A stretch of 39,314 nucleotides of DNA, from assembly GCA_013215055.1 (NCBI GenBank), contig JABSRQ010000042.1, forward strand, positions 1-39,314, given 5' to 3'. Shown in pieces: positions 1-7,099 of this stretch (its first letter is position 1; the number at the start of each line of letters is the position of its first letter). The stretch is from Pseudomonadales bacterium. GTDB taxonomy: Bacteria; Pseudomonadota; Gammaproteobacteria; Pseudomonadales; DT-91. Both the position numbers and the translations under genes were made by a program. Below the pieces are notes generated by a model. The model saw nothing but the letters and a program-made list of their open reading frames with translations. It did not search any database and was not told the DNA's origin.

Positions 1-270
1 GGCGGTTTACAAACCATTGAGCTGAGCATGCCTATTATTGCCACTACTGATTTACGCCTCAATGAGCCGCGCTATGCCTCTTTGCCGAATATTATGAAAG
101 CGAAACGCAAGCCGTTGGTGGTGAAGACGCCTGAAGAGCTAGGCGTCAGCATAAAAGAGCACACTAAGCTAATAGCAGTGACGCCACCGCCTGAGCGTAA
201 AGGTGGAATTAAAGTGGCAAATGTTGCCGAGTTAGTCGAAAAGCTAAAAAATGAAGCAAAAGTTATTTAA
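1..270 (+). CDS. etfB: Electron transfer flavoprotein beta subunit (C-terminal part)
   Basis: The reading frame is open from the first base of the window, so the gene starts upstream and only about 89 C-terminal residues are seen. The segment contains the ETF-beta signature region (residues reading [19 protein letters not shown]), the part of the beta subunit that binds AMP and contacts the alpha subunit. ETF carries electrons from acyl-CoA dehydrogenases to ETF:quinone oxidoreductase and so to the respiratory quinone pool. It lies 75 bp upstream of etfA on the same strand, the usual etfBA order. It probably serves the two acyl-CoA dehydrogenases at 5.9-8.2 kb as well as others elsewhere. Identification is firm; only the truncation limits it. 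Confidence 0.95.
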   Translation, partial: GGLQTIELSMPIIATTDLRLNEPRYASLPNIMKAKRKPLVVKTPEELGVSIKEHTKLIAVTPPPERKGGIKVANVAELVEKLKNEAKVI

Positions 271-345
271 TGAAGCTAATTACCCTTTTGTAATGGGTGG
301 TTAGATAAATTTGCTTAAAACATATTCAGAGTTGAGAATAATATT

Positions 346-1272
346 ATGTCTATTTTAGTTATTGCAGAGCATGATAACGAGAGCTTAAAAAGTGCGACCT
401 TAAATACAGTAACGGCGGCGTTGGCAATCGGTGCAGATGTCAGTGTATTAGTCGCTGGCAGTCAGTGTCAAAGTGTGGCAGAAGCTGTTGCTAAAATTTC
501 GGGTGTTACAACGGTACTAGTGGCAGACAATGCTGCGTACGAGCACCAATTAGCAGAAAACATGTTGCCTTTGATCGTAGAGCTGGCTGCGGGAAAAACC
601 CATTTATTAGCCCCTGCAACTACCTCGGGTAAGAATATTATGCCCGGTGTCGCGGCGCTGTTAGATGTGGCACAAATTTCTGAAATCATCCGCGTGGAAA
701 GTGTCGATGTTTTTGAGCGTCCTATCTATGCGGGTAACGCGATTGCCAAAGTACAGTCACTGGATGCAGTGAAAGTACTCACCGTGAGAACCACCGCGTT
801 TGATGAGGCGGCGCAAGAGGGTTCAGCGAGCATTGAAGTAGTTGCCAGTGTCTGTGATGCGGGTAAGTCACGTTTTGTCAGTGAACAAGTGGCAGAATCT
901 GAGCGTCCAGAGCTGACCTCAGCCAAAATCATCATCTCTGGTGGTCGTGGTATGGGCAACGGTGAAAACTTCAAAATCTTGGAAGCGGTCGCCGATAAAT
1001 TGGGCGCGGCTGTCGGTGCTTCTCGCGCAGCGGTTGATGCCGGTTTTGTCTCCAACGATATGCAAGTCGGTCAAACGGGTAAGATTGTCGCCCCTGATTT
1101 ATACATTGCGGTCGGTATTTCCGGTGCTATCCAGCATTTAGCGGGAATGAAAGATTCTAAAGTGATTGTTGCTATCAACAAAGATGAAGATGCACCTATC
1201 TTCCAGGTTGCTGACTACGGTTTAGTGGCTGATTTGTTTGATGCAGTGCCAGAGTTAGAGGCGGCACTGTAA
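346..1272 (+). CDS. etfA: Electron transfer flavoprotein alpha subunit
   Basis: At 308 residues this is full length for bacterial ETF-alpha. The N-terminal half is the Rossmann-like ETF domain. The C-terminal third holds the FAD-binding domain: ISGGRGMG near residue 198, then [11 protein letters not shown], the QVGQTGK stretch, [13 protein letters not shown] and [10 protein letters not shown]. These are the standard flavin and phosphate contacts. With EtfB it forms the soluble heterodimer that accepts electrons from acyl-CoA dehydrogenases. It follows etfB by 75 bp and is closed by a strong hairpin terminator at 1331-1355, so etfBA looks like a complete transcription unit end. Nothing is missing or odd in the protein. 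Confidence 0.97.
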   Translation: MSILVIAEHDNESLKSATLNTVTAALAIGADVSVLVAGSQCQSVAEAVAKISGVTTVLVADNAAYEHQLAENMLPLIVELAAGKTHLLAPATTSGKNIMPGVAALLDVAQISEIIRVESVDVFERPIYAGNAIAKVQSLDAVKVLTVRTTAFDEAAQEGSASIEVVASVCDAGKSRFVSEQVAESERPELTSAKIIISGGRGMGNGENFKILEAVADKLGAAVGASRAAVDAGFVSNDMQVGQTGKIVAPDLYIAVGISGAIQHLAGMKDSKVIVAINKDEDAPIFQVADYGLVADLFDAVPELEAAL

Positions 1273-1330
1273 TTAAATACATTTCTTCTGTGTGAGGCGA
1301 CTGCTTCGCAATTACAGTAAAAAATGAAAG

Positions 1331-1355
1331 AAACCGGCTGTAGGCCGGTTTTTTT
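1331..1355 (+). terminator. Rho-independent terminator of etfBA
   Basis: A perfect 8-bp stem (AAACCGGC, 1331-1338, pairing with 1344-1351) with a 5-nt loop runs directly into a T tract at 1349-1355. It sits 58 bp after the etfA stop codon. Confidence 0.92.
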
Positions 1356-1417
1356 ATGGCTAAAATAACTTATAATCAATTATTTAATGATGTGGATGAA
1401 ATCACTCTTTTAGTTAT

Positions 1418-2581
1418 ATGCAACTAGTTCCTTATTTCCAGCCGATTATTGATATCTCTTCTGCGAAGGTGGTAGGCCATGAAGTTTTGGCCAGAAGCAT
1501 CGAAGAAGATGGCTCTGTACGTTCTGCTGGTGGCTTATTTCATAGCTCTACCTATAGCGAAGACGAGCAGTTGGGTTTTGATAGGGAAATCCGCGAGGCG
1601 GCTTTAAAGCAGTTTTCTGAGGCGGGTCAGCCAGGTTTCCTGACGTTAAATATTTCCCCCAGGTGGATTGAACGCCTTGATCAAGATACCGTGCCGACCC
1701 TGGAATATATTACTAAATACGGTATCGACCCAGGCAAGATTGTTGTAGAAATTATCGAGACCCATGCCGATAGCAGTAAGCTGTTGACGATGGTGAAGAA
1801 ATACAAAGATTTTGGTGTGCGTGTTGCGGTTGATGACTTTGGTGCCGGTTATGCGCAGTTTGATAGGGTTGTGAATTTGGCACCGGATATCATTAAGCTG
1901 GATATGCGCTTGTTTAAAGATGCGGTGCAAGGTGGCTTCGCTCAGCATATTGTGCAATCGGTGAGCTTCCTGGCTGAGCGCCTGGGTAGCCAGATTCTGT
2001 GTGAAGGCATAGAAAATTATGAAGAATTACGTTTTGCTCTTGGTATCGGTAGCCGCTTGATTCAAGGCTATATGTTTGAATTTGCTCAGCCTTATTTTAC
2101 CGAGCCTGATAGATTTTCACGCATGATCTCGATTCAGCGTAAACGCTTTTTTATTGAACGTATCAATAATGAAGATCAAATTTTAATCCGGCAAAGAACG
2201 GCACGTCAGCAAGTGGAATTATTGGCGGCTTTTTTACGCGGAAATGGTGGTGTGTTATCAACCGCAACTATTCCCGTGCATAATGAGCAGATTTTGCGCA
2301 TTTATATCTGTGATGCCGGTGGTGGTCAGCAATCATCCAACTTTGAGTATGTACAGGGTTGTTGGCTGGAAGACCCGCTTACCAAGGGCACTAACTGGTG
2401 TTGGCGACCGTATTTTTATCAGTTATTAGCCGAGGCTGAGGTGAATCAGCGCCGTTTGGTAATCTCGTCTAATTATCATGATATGGCGACCGGCGCGTTG
2501 GTAAAAACCATTGCCTGTTATATCGATGATGACAATGTCTTATTAGTGGATGTTAAGCAGCCATCCAGTTTGATGATTTAA
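1418..2581 (+). CDS. EAL-domain c-di-GMP phosphodiesterase with a C-terminal sensor-like domain
   Basis: This 387-residue soluble protein starts almost directly with the EAL fold (residues about 4-235). The signature is EVLAR (22-26), which still fits ExLxR. The other residues needed for Mg and c-di-GMP hydrolysis look present: N78 (LNIS), the E111/E114 region (VEIIET), D139-D140 (DDFGAG), K160 (IKLD), E196 (CEGIE) and Q216 (IQGY). It is therefore predicted to be active. Residues about 245-385 form a second domain with a WRPYFYQLL segment and a later YHDMATG motif. This resembles the PAS/Cache-like module at the C-terminus of YkuI-type EAL proteins. No membrane segment is seen, so the sensor would be cytoplasmic. 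There is no good Shine-Dalgarno sequence, but the fold forces a start here. It is monocistronic, between terminators. Confidence 0.88.
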   Translation: MQLVPYFQPIIDISSAKVVGHEVLARSIEEDGSVRSAGGLFHSSTYSEDEQLGFDREIREAALKQFSEAGQPGFLTLNISPRWIERLDQDTVPTLEYITKYGIDPGKIVVEIIETHADSSKLLTMVKKYKDFGVRVAVDDFGAGYAQFDRVVNLAPDIIKLDMRLFKDAVQGGFAQHIVQSVSFLAERLGSQILCEGIENYEELRFALGIGSRLIQGYMFEFAQPYFTEPDRFSRMISIQRKRFFIERINNEDQILIRQRTARQQVELLAAFLRGNGGVLSTATIPVHNEQILRIYICDAGGGQQSSNFEYVQGCWLEDPLTKGTNWCWRPYFYQLLAEAEVNQRRLVISSNYHDMATGALVKTIACYIDDDNVLLVDVKQPSSLMI

Positions 2582-2600
2582 GCGCTTTTCTTGAGCATAA

Positions 2601-2639
2601 AAAAGCCGGCAGCCTCGGATGAGTCTGCCGGTTTTTTTT
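2601..2639. terminator. Bidirectional terminator between convergent genes
   Basis: The stem CCGGCAG (2606-2612) pairs with CTGCCGG (2625-2631). It has T residues on the + strand side (2632-2639) and A residues before the left arm, so it can terminate both the EAL gene and the leftward gene ending at 2655. Confidence 0.88.
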
Positions 2640-2654
2640 ATGTTTTGATAAGGA

Positions 2655-3233
2655 TTAAGACACTTTAGTCAGGCCACTTTTATCGGTGTGATCAAAGCTG
2701 CGGCCATAAATATCCAGGTAAGTGGTTTGTGCATACGACATCTTGTCACCATCAACTTTCATTGCCATTTTATATGCGGTTGTCTTGGCGTTATTTCGCA
2801 TGAACGGTGATTGGGCAATACCCCATTCGCCACCTTCCGACGCTTCAAGTTTAAGTAGCGCAGACGTTGCGGTGAATTTACCGGCATTAACAGTGCCACC
2901 GGCGAGTAATGTAACGCCACGTGGGATAGAGATGCTGTGCATTACCGTGTTGGTGTCTTTATCCCAAATCCAGTAGCCGATTTGATCGTGGAATTTTTCC
3001 CCGTTGCTGATACGGAAAACCTCTTGATGGTAGGAGATCACCGCCAAGGTTTGTTTGCCAGCATTAGTTACATCACCAACGACGGTGAAGACAATGGTTT
3101 CGTTATAGGTGCTTTCTACTTTGCTGCCGTCCTCTTCAGGGGATACGTCCATGCCTTTTTCACCTTTCCATGTGCCTACCAGGCAGGCGATAGGACCAAA
3201 GTCAAGACCATCGATGATTGTATCTGTGCTCAT
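2655..3233 (-). CDS. FABP/heme-binding-like beta-barrel protein (nitrobindin/DUF1794-like)
   Basis: The 192-residue soluble protein has the pattern of the FABP-like heme-binding barrel family (nitrobindin, THAP4 C-terminal domain). It has an N-terminal CLVGTWKGE strand, a YNETIVF strand, a central FHDQIGYWIWD strand followed by the VMHSISIPRGV turn, and a C-terminal YLDIYGRSFDHTD strand. The family is a small barrel. Some members bind heme through a distal-end histidine and act on nitric oxide or peroxynitrite; many have no known ligand. The candidate ligand here is the H in FDHTD near residue 182, which is a guess from position only. It is monocistronic, reads against the EAL gene and shares its terminator. 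The start at 3233 has a modest purine-rich site (GGAGTA) just upstream. Family call fairly good, ligand unknown. Confidence 0.65.
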   Translation of the reverse strand: MSTDTIIDGLDFGPIACLVGTWKGEKGMDVSPEEDGSKVESTYNETIVFTVVGDVTNAGKQTLAVISYHQEVFRISNGEKFHDQIGYWIWDKDTNTVMHSISIPRGVTLLAGGTVNAGKFTATSALLKLEASEGGEWGIAQSPFMRNNAKTTAYKMAMKVDGDKMSYAQTTYLDIYGRSFDHTDKSGLTKVS

Positions 3234-3277
3234 AATCTACTCCTGTTATACATCTTGTATGGGGTTGTTGATCTAAC

Positions 3278-3308
3278 AGCTTCAGTTTAGTGGAAGCCTG
3301 TTTTTTTT
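3278..3308 (+). terminator. Terminator-like hairpin with T8 ahead of the sugar dehydrogenase
   Basis: CAGCTTC (3278-3284) pairs imperfectly with GAAGCCTG (3293-3300, one bulge), followed by eight T residues. No + strand gene ends here, so it may block readthrough or antisense transcripts before the gene at 3401. Confidence 0.35.
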
Positions 3309-3320
3309 AAAGCCATTTTT

Positions 3321-3369
3321 AGCTATCAAAAGCATAGCTTTAATTAATAAAACTTTTATTAAAAGCTAT
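3321..3369 (+). promoter_or_regulatory. Overlapping inverted repeats in the leader of the sugar dehydrogenase gene
   Basis: AGCTAT occurs at 3321-3326 and 3364-3369, and its complement ATAGCT at 3334-3339, so the central copy could pair with either flank. Between them is a perfect 9+1+9 inverted repeat, TTAATAAAA (3344-3352) and TTTTATTAA (3354-3362). It could be a set of operator half-sites or a pair of alternative RNA hairpins. The AT richness lowers confidence. Confidence 0.4.
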
Positions 3370-3400
3370 ACTGTAATCATTTATTTTTGCTGGAGCTGCC

Positions 3401-4600
3401 ATGGTTTATTGGCGTCTTATAATTTTTTGTATTCTTTCATTTTTCTCTTTATCGCTGTGTTGTGCACCGGCATTCGACCGGCATTACAGTGAAGACTTTG
3501 ATGACTTCTCCATTGAACTTTTATTATCGGGTTTTGGCCCCAGTTGGGGCTTGGAATATTTATCGGGCCATCGGCTCTTAATAGGTGAATGGAAATCGGG
3601 TTATCTTTATATTGCCGATATGAATACGTCTAAGGTGCATAGGCTGGGACAGGTCAAAGAGCTTTATTCGGCAGGTCAGGCGGGTTTATTGGATATCATG
3701 GCCGATAGGCATTTTAGCCAAAATGGCCGCATCTATTTTACCCGATCTTTTTTACAGGGTAATAAAAGTACCACTCAACTGCTCACTGCGGTTATCCGTA
3801 CAGTCGCTAAAGAGGATAGGAAGGCATCGGGCTTTAGTTTTTGGCGTAAAGAGGGTTCACCTTTTGTGATGACGGATATGCAGGTTTTATTCAGTGCGGC
3901 ACCGTGGGTCAATAGCCGCATACATTATGGTGGCGCGCTGGCCCAGGATGAGGCAGGTCTTATTTATATGACCGTGGGGGATAGAGGGCAACGTAAAGAG
4001 GCGCAGAAGCCTGGCAGCCAGCTGGGAAAAATTATGCAAATCAATATAGAGGCGCAAACGGGTACAAAAAAAGGATTGCGTTTAAAATCTGCTGGCATCT
4101 ATAGCCTGGGGCACAGAAATGCTCAGGGTTTAATTTATACGCCGGGTAGTCGACGTTTGTGGGCTGCAGAGCATGGCCCCAAAGGGGGGGATGAAGTTAA
4201 TCTGATTAAAGCGGGTGCAAACTATGGCTGGCCGCTGGTAACGCAGGGTGAAGAATATTTTGGGGGTAAAATTGCGGTGGCGGAACAACTCGAAGGCATG
4301 CAGGATGCCATGATCACCTTTACGCCTTCGCTTGCGGTATCGGCTTTAGTGCATTATCCCGATACGGATCCGGGGCCACTTTTTATTGCTGATTTAGCCC
4401 AGAATTTTTTATTATTGTCGTTAAAAGCTAAAGAAATTCATATGTTAGTTGAGGAGCACGGCGAATTAGTCAGCCGAGGTTTATTGATGGAGCATATTCA
4501 TGAACGCTGGCGTAATGCGGTTGTCGCTGACAGTGGCGAAGTCTTTTTATTGGCTGAATCGGGTAAGGTTTATCGGCTGTATAAACGCGCAGCGGATTAA
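3401..4600 (+). CDS. PQQ-dependent soluble aldose sugar dehydrogenase (GSDH/YliI-like), exported
   Basis: The 399-residue protein has an N-terminal export signal (hydrophobic residues about 5-21, ending near CCAPAFD). Its six-bladed propeller fits the GSDH/sorbosone dehydrogenase family. Landmarks are SWGLEYL near residue 50, GQAGLLDIM, the RIHYGGALA stretch whose histidine aligns with the catalytic base, YMTVGDRGQ, LGHRNAQGL, AAEHGPKGGDEVN, NYGWPLVT and a final RWRNAVV. Family members oxidise aldose sugars in the periplasm with PQQ and pass electrons to the respiratory chain. The signal could also be read as a lipoprotein one, but LSLC is a poor lipobox. GGAG lies 6 nt before the ATG. No pqq synthesis gene is in this window. 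It overlaps the convergent hydrolase gene by 3-4 bp at the stop codons. Confidence 0.85.
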   Translation: MVYWRLIIFCILSFFSLSLCCAPAFDRHYSEDFDDFSIELLLSGFGPSWGLEYLSGHRLLIGEWKSGYLYIADMNTSKVHRLGQVKELYSAGQAGLLDIMADRHFSQNGRIYFTRSFLQGNKSTTQLLTAVIRTVAKEDRKASGFSFWRKEGSPFVMTDMQVLFSAAPWVNSRIHYGGALAQDEAGLIYMTVGDRGQRKEAQKPGSQLGKIMQINIEAQTGTKKGLRLKSAGIYSLGHRNAQGLIYTPGSRRLWAAEHGPKGGDEVNLIKAGANYGWPLVTQGEEYFGGKIAVAEQLEGMQDAMITFTPSLAVSALVHYPDTDPGPLFIADLAQNFLLLSLKAKEIHMLVEEHGELVSRGLLMEHIHERWRNAVVADSGEVFLLAESGKVYRLYKRAAD

Positions 4601-5538
4601 TTATTGTTGATGCCATCGCTTGTCTGCATAAACGTTAATATATGTTGTGCCAACTCTTCACCTTTATCTTCCTGAATAAAGTGTCCGGCATCTTTGATAT
4701 AAACCTGTGCCGTATTTTTTGCGCTGGGAATATGTTGATAAAAACGCTGAGCGTAGGGTCTAGTGTGAGGGTCGTTATCGGAATACATCACCAAGACCGG
4801 TTTTGTCCATTGCGATAATTGCTTCCAGGTTTCTTTTATTGCAATACAGTGTGGGCTATTGGAAGTTAATGGCACTAAAGAAGGCCAGGCCGATGCACCG
4901 GCTTTATAAGCTTTAGTAGGGAAGGGGGCATCGTAGGCCTCCAGCACGGCCTTATCCAGTGTTGATGTGGTGGCTGCTGAAATCAAGGTTGCCATCTTGA
5001 AGTTAAAAAACTGGGTGAAAAGTTTATAGATGCCAAATTCAATGCTGACTCGCCATTGCTTCCAATTGCTAAATTTTAAATAACCGTCATAAGATAATAA
5101 GGTATTCATCAGTACCAGGCGTTTAATACGATCTTGATGCTGAGTCGCGTATAAAAGTCCTATAGGCCCTCCCCAGTCCTGCATCACCAAATTAATATGG
5201 GTTAAATTAAGTTGTTCAATGACGCTTGTTAGCGTGTTTAGATGTAGCTCGGTGCTATAGGCTTCTTTATCGGTATATTTATCAGATTTTCCAAAACCAA
5301 TAAAATCAAACGCAATAACACGTGTCTGCTTAGATAGAATAGGGATCATCTTGCGATAGAGGAATGACCAGCTGGGCTGACCGTGCAGCAGTAAAATCGT
5401 CTCTTTGGCGTGTTTTGGACCTTCATCAATATAATGAATCTGCAAGCCATCGATAGTTAGATAGTTCTCTTTAAAATCAAAATCAGGCAGGTTTTTAAAG
5501 CGCTCATTAGGCGTTCTTTGGACGTTAAATTTTTTCAT
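4597..5538 (-). CDS. Haloalkane-dehalogenase-like alpha/beta hydrolase
   Basis: The 313-residue alpha/beta hydrolase has the hallmarks of haloalkane dehalogenases, subfamily I. They are an oxyanion HGQPSW (52-57), the nucleophile elbow QDWGG with D121 and the halide-binding W122 next to it, an acid candidate D254 in YSDNDP after strand 7, and H286 in DAGHFIQED. Trp residues at 159 and 162 in the cap region are candidates for the second halide contact. The enzymes hydrolyse halogenated alkanes to alcohols plus halide in the cytoplasm. Close relatives include enzymes with other or unknown substrates, so real dehalogenase activity is an inference. It has its own promoter region shared with the divergent acyl-CoA dehydrogenase operon. 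The stop codon overlaps that of the preceding convergent gene. Codon use looks slightly more AT-rich than its neighbours. Confidence 0.8.
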   Translation of the reverse strand: MKKFNVQRTPNERFKNLPDFDFKENYLTIDGLQIHYIDEGPKHAKETILLLHGQPSWSFLYRKMIPILSKQTRVIAFDFIGFGKSDKYTDKEAYSTELHLNTLTSVIEQLNLTHINLVMQDWGGPIGLLYATQHQDRIKRLVLMNTLLSYDGYLKFSNWKQWRVSIEFGIYKLFTQFFNFKMATLISAATTSTLDKAVLEAYDAPFPTKAYKAGASAWPSLVPLTSNSPHCIAIKETWKQLSQWTKPVLVMYSDNDPHTRPYAQRFYQHIPSAKNTAQVYIKDAGHFIQEDKGEELAQHILTFMQTSDGINNN

Positions 5539-5624
5539 ACATTTATTATTATTTTCTGCTTTTATTATTATTTACGGCTGGGGATATCATACAAACTGAT
5601 TGCAGTGTGTCTATATTGGGCGGA

Positions 5625-5652
5625 AAAACAGACAATTGTGATTGTCTGTTTT
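5625..5652. promoter_or_regulatory. Perfect 12-bp inverted repeat (operator or hairpin)
   Basis: AAAACAGACAAT (5625-5636) and its exact complement (5641-5652) are separated by TGTG. The right arm ends in four T residues, so it could form a weak terminator. However, it lies between divergent genes where nothing needs ending, so an operator is at least as likely. Confidence 0.6.
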
Positions 5653-5672
5653 GTGAAGTGTATACATTTCAC
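5653..5672. promoter_or_regulatory. 20-bp near-perfect palindrome, TetR-type operator candidate
   Basis: GTGAAGTGTATACATTTCAC reads the same on both strands except for one pair of positions. It abuts the 12-bp inverted repeat. Length and symmetry fit operators of dimeric repressors such as the TetR family that control acyl-CoA dehydrogenase genes. No TetR gene is nearby. Confidence 0.55.
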
Positions 5673-5765
5673 GTGCATAAAAACCCTTTGTTACAAAACG
5701 GTAAGCTGTATTTTTATGTTGTAAGCTATTTCTGACGGATTCTACGGCTATCCGTAAATGTTATT

Positions 5766-5790
5766 AACAATGGCCTTTAATGCTATTGTT
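5766..5790. promoter_or_regulatory. 25-bp imperfect palindrome upstream of the acyl-CoA dehydrogenases
   Basis: AACAAT (5766-5771) mirrors ATTGTT (5785-5790). Of 12 paired positions across the 25 bp, 10 match. It lies about 110 bp before the start at 5899, a plausible operator position. Confidence 0.4.
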
Positions 5791-5898
5791 GCCTTTGCAG
5801 CAAACAGCCACTATGACTACAGCAGTCGCTTTTCGTTTTTAGCAAAAAGCGCCTATCGTATGTTGAATATTCACCCAAAAACAGGAGACGAGTAAGCA

Positions 5899-7086
5899 AT
5901 GAAAATTGAATTTACTCCTGAGCAAGAAGCGCTACGTAAAGAATTACGTGTCTACTTTGATAAGTTAATGACCCCTGAGCTGCAAGAGGAAGTTGCTGCA
6001 GCCATTGGTGAGGGGGGCGGACCGTTATTCTGGCAAGCCATGGATAAATTAGGACAAGACGGCTGGATCGGTGTTGGCTGGGCAAAAGAGATGGGCGGGC
6101 GTGGTTTAACCGATATCGAACAGTTCATCTTTGTTGAAGAAGTCATGCGCGCAGGTTTCCCCTTCCCATTTTTAACCACTGAATCTGTTGGGCCTATCTT
6201 GGCTGAGCATGCCAGTGCTAGATTAAAAGCCGAATTAGTGCCTAAGATATTAGGTGGCAAGATGATCATGGGTATCGGTTATTCTGAGCCCAGTGCCGGT
6301 ACTGACTTGATGTCATTAAAAACCACGGCCAAAAAAGAAGGTGATGAATGGGTTATCAACGGTCAGAAGATGTGGACCTCTTTGGCCCATCATGCTGAGT
6401 GGATCTGGTTAGCCTGTAAAACTAATTTTGACCCTGAAGTGAAAAAACACAGCTCTATTTCTATTTTCCTGGTACCTACCAATTCGGAAGGTTATAGCTG
6501 TAGCCCTGTACACACCTTGGGTGATGTGCGTACTAACGCGACGTATTACGATAATGTACGTGTGCCTGCCGATCACCTAGTGGGTGAGTTGGATATGGGC
6601 ATGATGTTGATCTTCAGTCAGTTAAACCGTGAGCGTTTATCGCTGGTAAACAGTGGCGCATTTGCGGCCTTGTTTAATCAGGTGACGGATTGGGCCAGAG
6701 AAACTGATCTGCCATCAGGCGGTAAAGTGATTGATCAGCCCTGGGTACAGATGAATCTGGCCAAATCCAGAACCGGATTGGAGGCGTTAAGATTGATCTG
6801 CTACCGTCAGGCTTCTGAGATGACTAAAGGTAATCTGCCAATGGAAGATGCATCTGCCGCTAAAGTCTATGGAACGGAATTCTTCGTGGAATTATACAGA
6901 CACTTGGGTGAGATCCTGGGTGTTGCGGGTGTGCTGCATAGAACCTCAAAAGGTGCCGTGTTAAAAGGCCGTTTAGAGCAGTTATACCGCACCGCATCTA
7001 TCATCACTTTTGGTGGTGGTACCAATGAATTACAACGTGACTTGATTGCCCGTGGCGGATTATCTATGCCACGTGCCAAGCGTTAA
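5899..7086 (+). CDS. Acyl-CoA dehydrogenase, large catalytic subunit type (FadE29/ChsE2-like)
   Basis: The 395-residue flavoprotein has the complete acyl-CoA dehydrogenase fold. An N-terminal helical domain leads to GVGWAKEMGG, the flavin-binding beta domain follows with YSEPSAGTDL (about 128-137) and the GQKMWTS segment, and the C-terminal domain ends with FGGGTNELQRDLIA. A likely catalytic base is E245 in QLNRER. This matches the position used by the large subunit of two-gene enzymes such as mycobacterial FadE28-FadE29, which oxidise steroid side-chain CoA thioesters. The protein as a whole reads much like FadE29. It starts with a clear AGGAG site. The partner gene follows after 13 bp, so they are surely co-transcribed and probably form a heterotetramer. 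Electrons would pass to EtfAB. Substrate is not known from sequence. Confidence 0.88.
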   Translation: MKIEFTPEQEALRKELRVYFDKLMTPELQEEVAAAIGEGGGPLFWQAMDKLGQDGWIGVGWAKEMGGRGLTDIEQFIFVEEVMRAGFPFPFLTTESVGPILAEHASARLKAELVPKILGGKMIMGIGYSEPSAGTDLMSLKTTAKKEGDEWVINGQKMWTSLAHHAEWIWLACKTNFDPEVKKHSSISIFLVPTNSEGYSCSPVHTLGDVRTNATYYDNVRVPADHLVGELDMGMMLIFSQLNRERLSLVNSGAFAALFNQVTDWARETDLPSGGKVIDQPWVQMNLAKSRTGLEALRLICYRQASEMTKGNLPMEDASAAKVYGTEFFVELYRHLGEILGVAGVLHRTSKGAVLKGRLEQLYRTASIITFGGGTNELQRDLIARGGLSMPRAKR

Positions 7087-7099
7087 TAGGAGTCGCATC

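Larger units (their letters stand above)
5539..5898. other. Divergent control region between the hydrolase and the acyl-CoA dehydrogenases
   Basis: This 360-bp stretch has no credible gene. It holds three strong inverted repeats (listed separately), an extra ACGGAT/ATCCGT pair (5735-5740 and 5750-5755) and a CGCTTTT/AAAAGCG pair near 5827-5851. A good ribosome site (AGGAG) precedes the ATG at 5899. The density of dyads suggests control by one or more dimeric repressors. Confidence 0.6.

Noticed and set aside
726..1055. Leftward open frame of 109 codons inside etfA
   Set aside because: Antisense shadow of a highly conserved gene.
2937..3290. Rightward open frame of 117 codons
   Set aside because: Antisense to the FABP-like gene; no ribosome site.
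5518..5724. Rightward open frame of 68 codons in the divergent control region
   Set aside because: It covers the palindromes, has no ribosome site and a low-complexity aromatic composition.
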